Assembly: GCA_037147235.1 (NCBI GenBank)
Contig: JBAWVO010000021.1
Location: forward strand, 1 to 41,433
Direction of reading: 5' to 3'
DNA length: 41,433 nucleotides
From: JANXQG01 sp037147235
GTDB taxonomy: Bacteria; Planctomycetota; Planctomycetia; Pirellulales; Thermoguttaceae
Shown: positions 41,123 to 41,433 of the stretch, in pieces
How the letters are laid out: every line of letters begins with the position of its first letter
Position numbering within the stretch: the stretch's first letter is position 1
Notes under the pieces: generated by a model
Told to the model about the DNA's origin: nothing
Databases searched by the model: none
What the model saw: only the letters and a program-made list of their open reading frames with translations
Translations under genes and position numbers: made by a program

Positions 41123-41433
41123 ATTCAGAGGTGTCAGAAAGAATTGAGGGAAAGAACCGATTGGATGAATTAGTCACAGCCAGAACCTGAATGATAACCC
41201 CATTTCTTCCGTAAGGCAAATGGCATCTTGTTTTGCTTGGAAAAATTGAGCTCTTCAGGGGTTAACTGTAAGCTTTAGCCTGGCCCAGGGTTGTCTCGCA
41301 GCGACTACCCTGGGAAGCGGTATCCCCCACCCCGTGTTCCATGCGGAGCGCGGGAACAAGAAAAAGGGCTCTCCGCCGAGTTTGTGGTGCGGGCATCTCG
41401 CCTGCCTGGTTCAACCACAACATCTTGGGCAGG
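41123..41433. other. Gene-free end of the window
   Basis: 311 bases upstream of the SufR-like gene. CCCAGGGT (41284-41291) pairs with ACCCTGGG (41307-41314) across a 15-base loop, a motif resembling planctomycete dispersed repeats. No protein or RNA gene was seen; a divergent gene could begin beyond the end. Confidence 0.6.

Overview
The window reads as a chromosomal segment of a planctomycete, most likely a Pirellulales-type lineage. The evidence is a 16S rRNA 3' part with the planctomycete-like variant of the 920 region, a 16S gene closed by its own terminator with no tRNA, 23S or 5S behind it, an LRR+HEAT protein, a DUF2961 protein, a proline/glutamine-rich BamA-like protein, and many short palindromic dispersed repeats. 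Most genes look about 60% G+C; the acetolactate-synthase-like gene near 27-28.5 kb is visibly more AT-rich. No phylogenetic comparison could be run.

Layout: 1-1195 holds the 16S 3' part and its terminator. 1.3-9 kb holds envelope and surface genes: a PH-like membrane protein, a proline-rich anchored protein, a secreted PpiC/SurA-type isomerase, a large LRR/HEAT protein split by a small transposon-like insert, and a DUF2961 protein. 9.2-17 kb is a forward housekeeping block: FHA protein, rsgA, hflX, an SDR, an RluA-type pseudouridine synthase, a truncated REP-associated transposase and acnA. A HicB/HicA-like toxin-antitoxin pair with a good promoter follows, then a small membrane protein and a BamA-like outer-membrane assembly protein on the minus strand.

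Between two identical 125-bp MITE copies (21798 and 28531) lies a nucleotide-sugar block: rfbF, rfbG, an Rpn-type nuclease, a decayed toxin-antitoxin remnant, an NAD-dependent epimerase/reductase and a thiamine-diphosphate enzyme. A GtrB/DPM-like glycosyltransferase follows just outside. Together they suggest synthesis of a CDP-6-deoxyhexose carrying a two-carbon branch (YerE-like chemistry) and its transfer to a lipid carrier; this is inference. 29.8-32.2 kb encodes a Rieske protein and a cytochrome b/dihaem cytochrome c fusion. Then come nrnA, an exported spermidine-synthase-like protein, and a fetAB-type ABC exporter whose two genes are separated by a complete REP-associated transposase flanked by palindromes. 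The end carries groES, rseP, dxr and a SufR-like iron-sulfur regulator.

Most notable points: (1) a 183-bp insert with terminal inverted repeats and an 8-bp target duplication whose removal exactly restores one LRR/HEAT reading frame; (2) the MITE-bracketed sugar cluster; (3) a GC-rich dispersed repeat read in frame inside two proteins; (4) a tyrosine where cytochrome b should have a haem-ligand histidine; (5) insertion of a REP/transposase unit at the fetB start with a 24-bp duplication.
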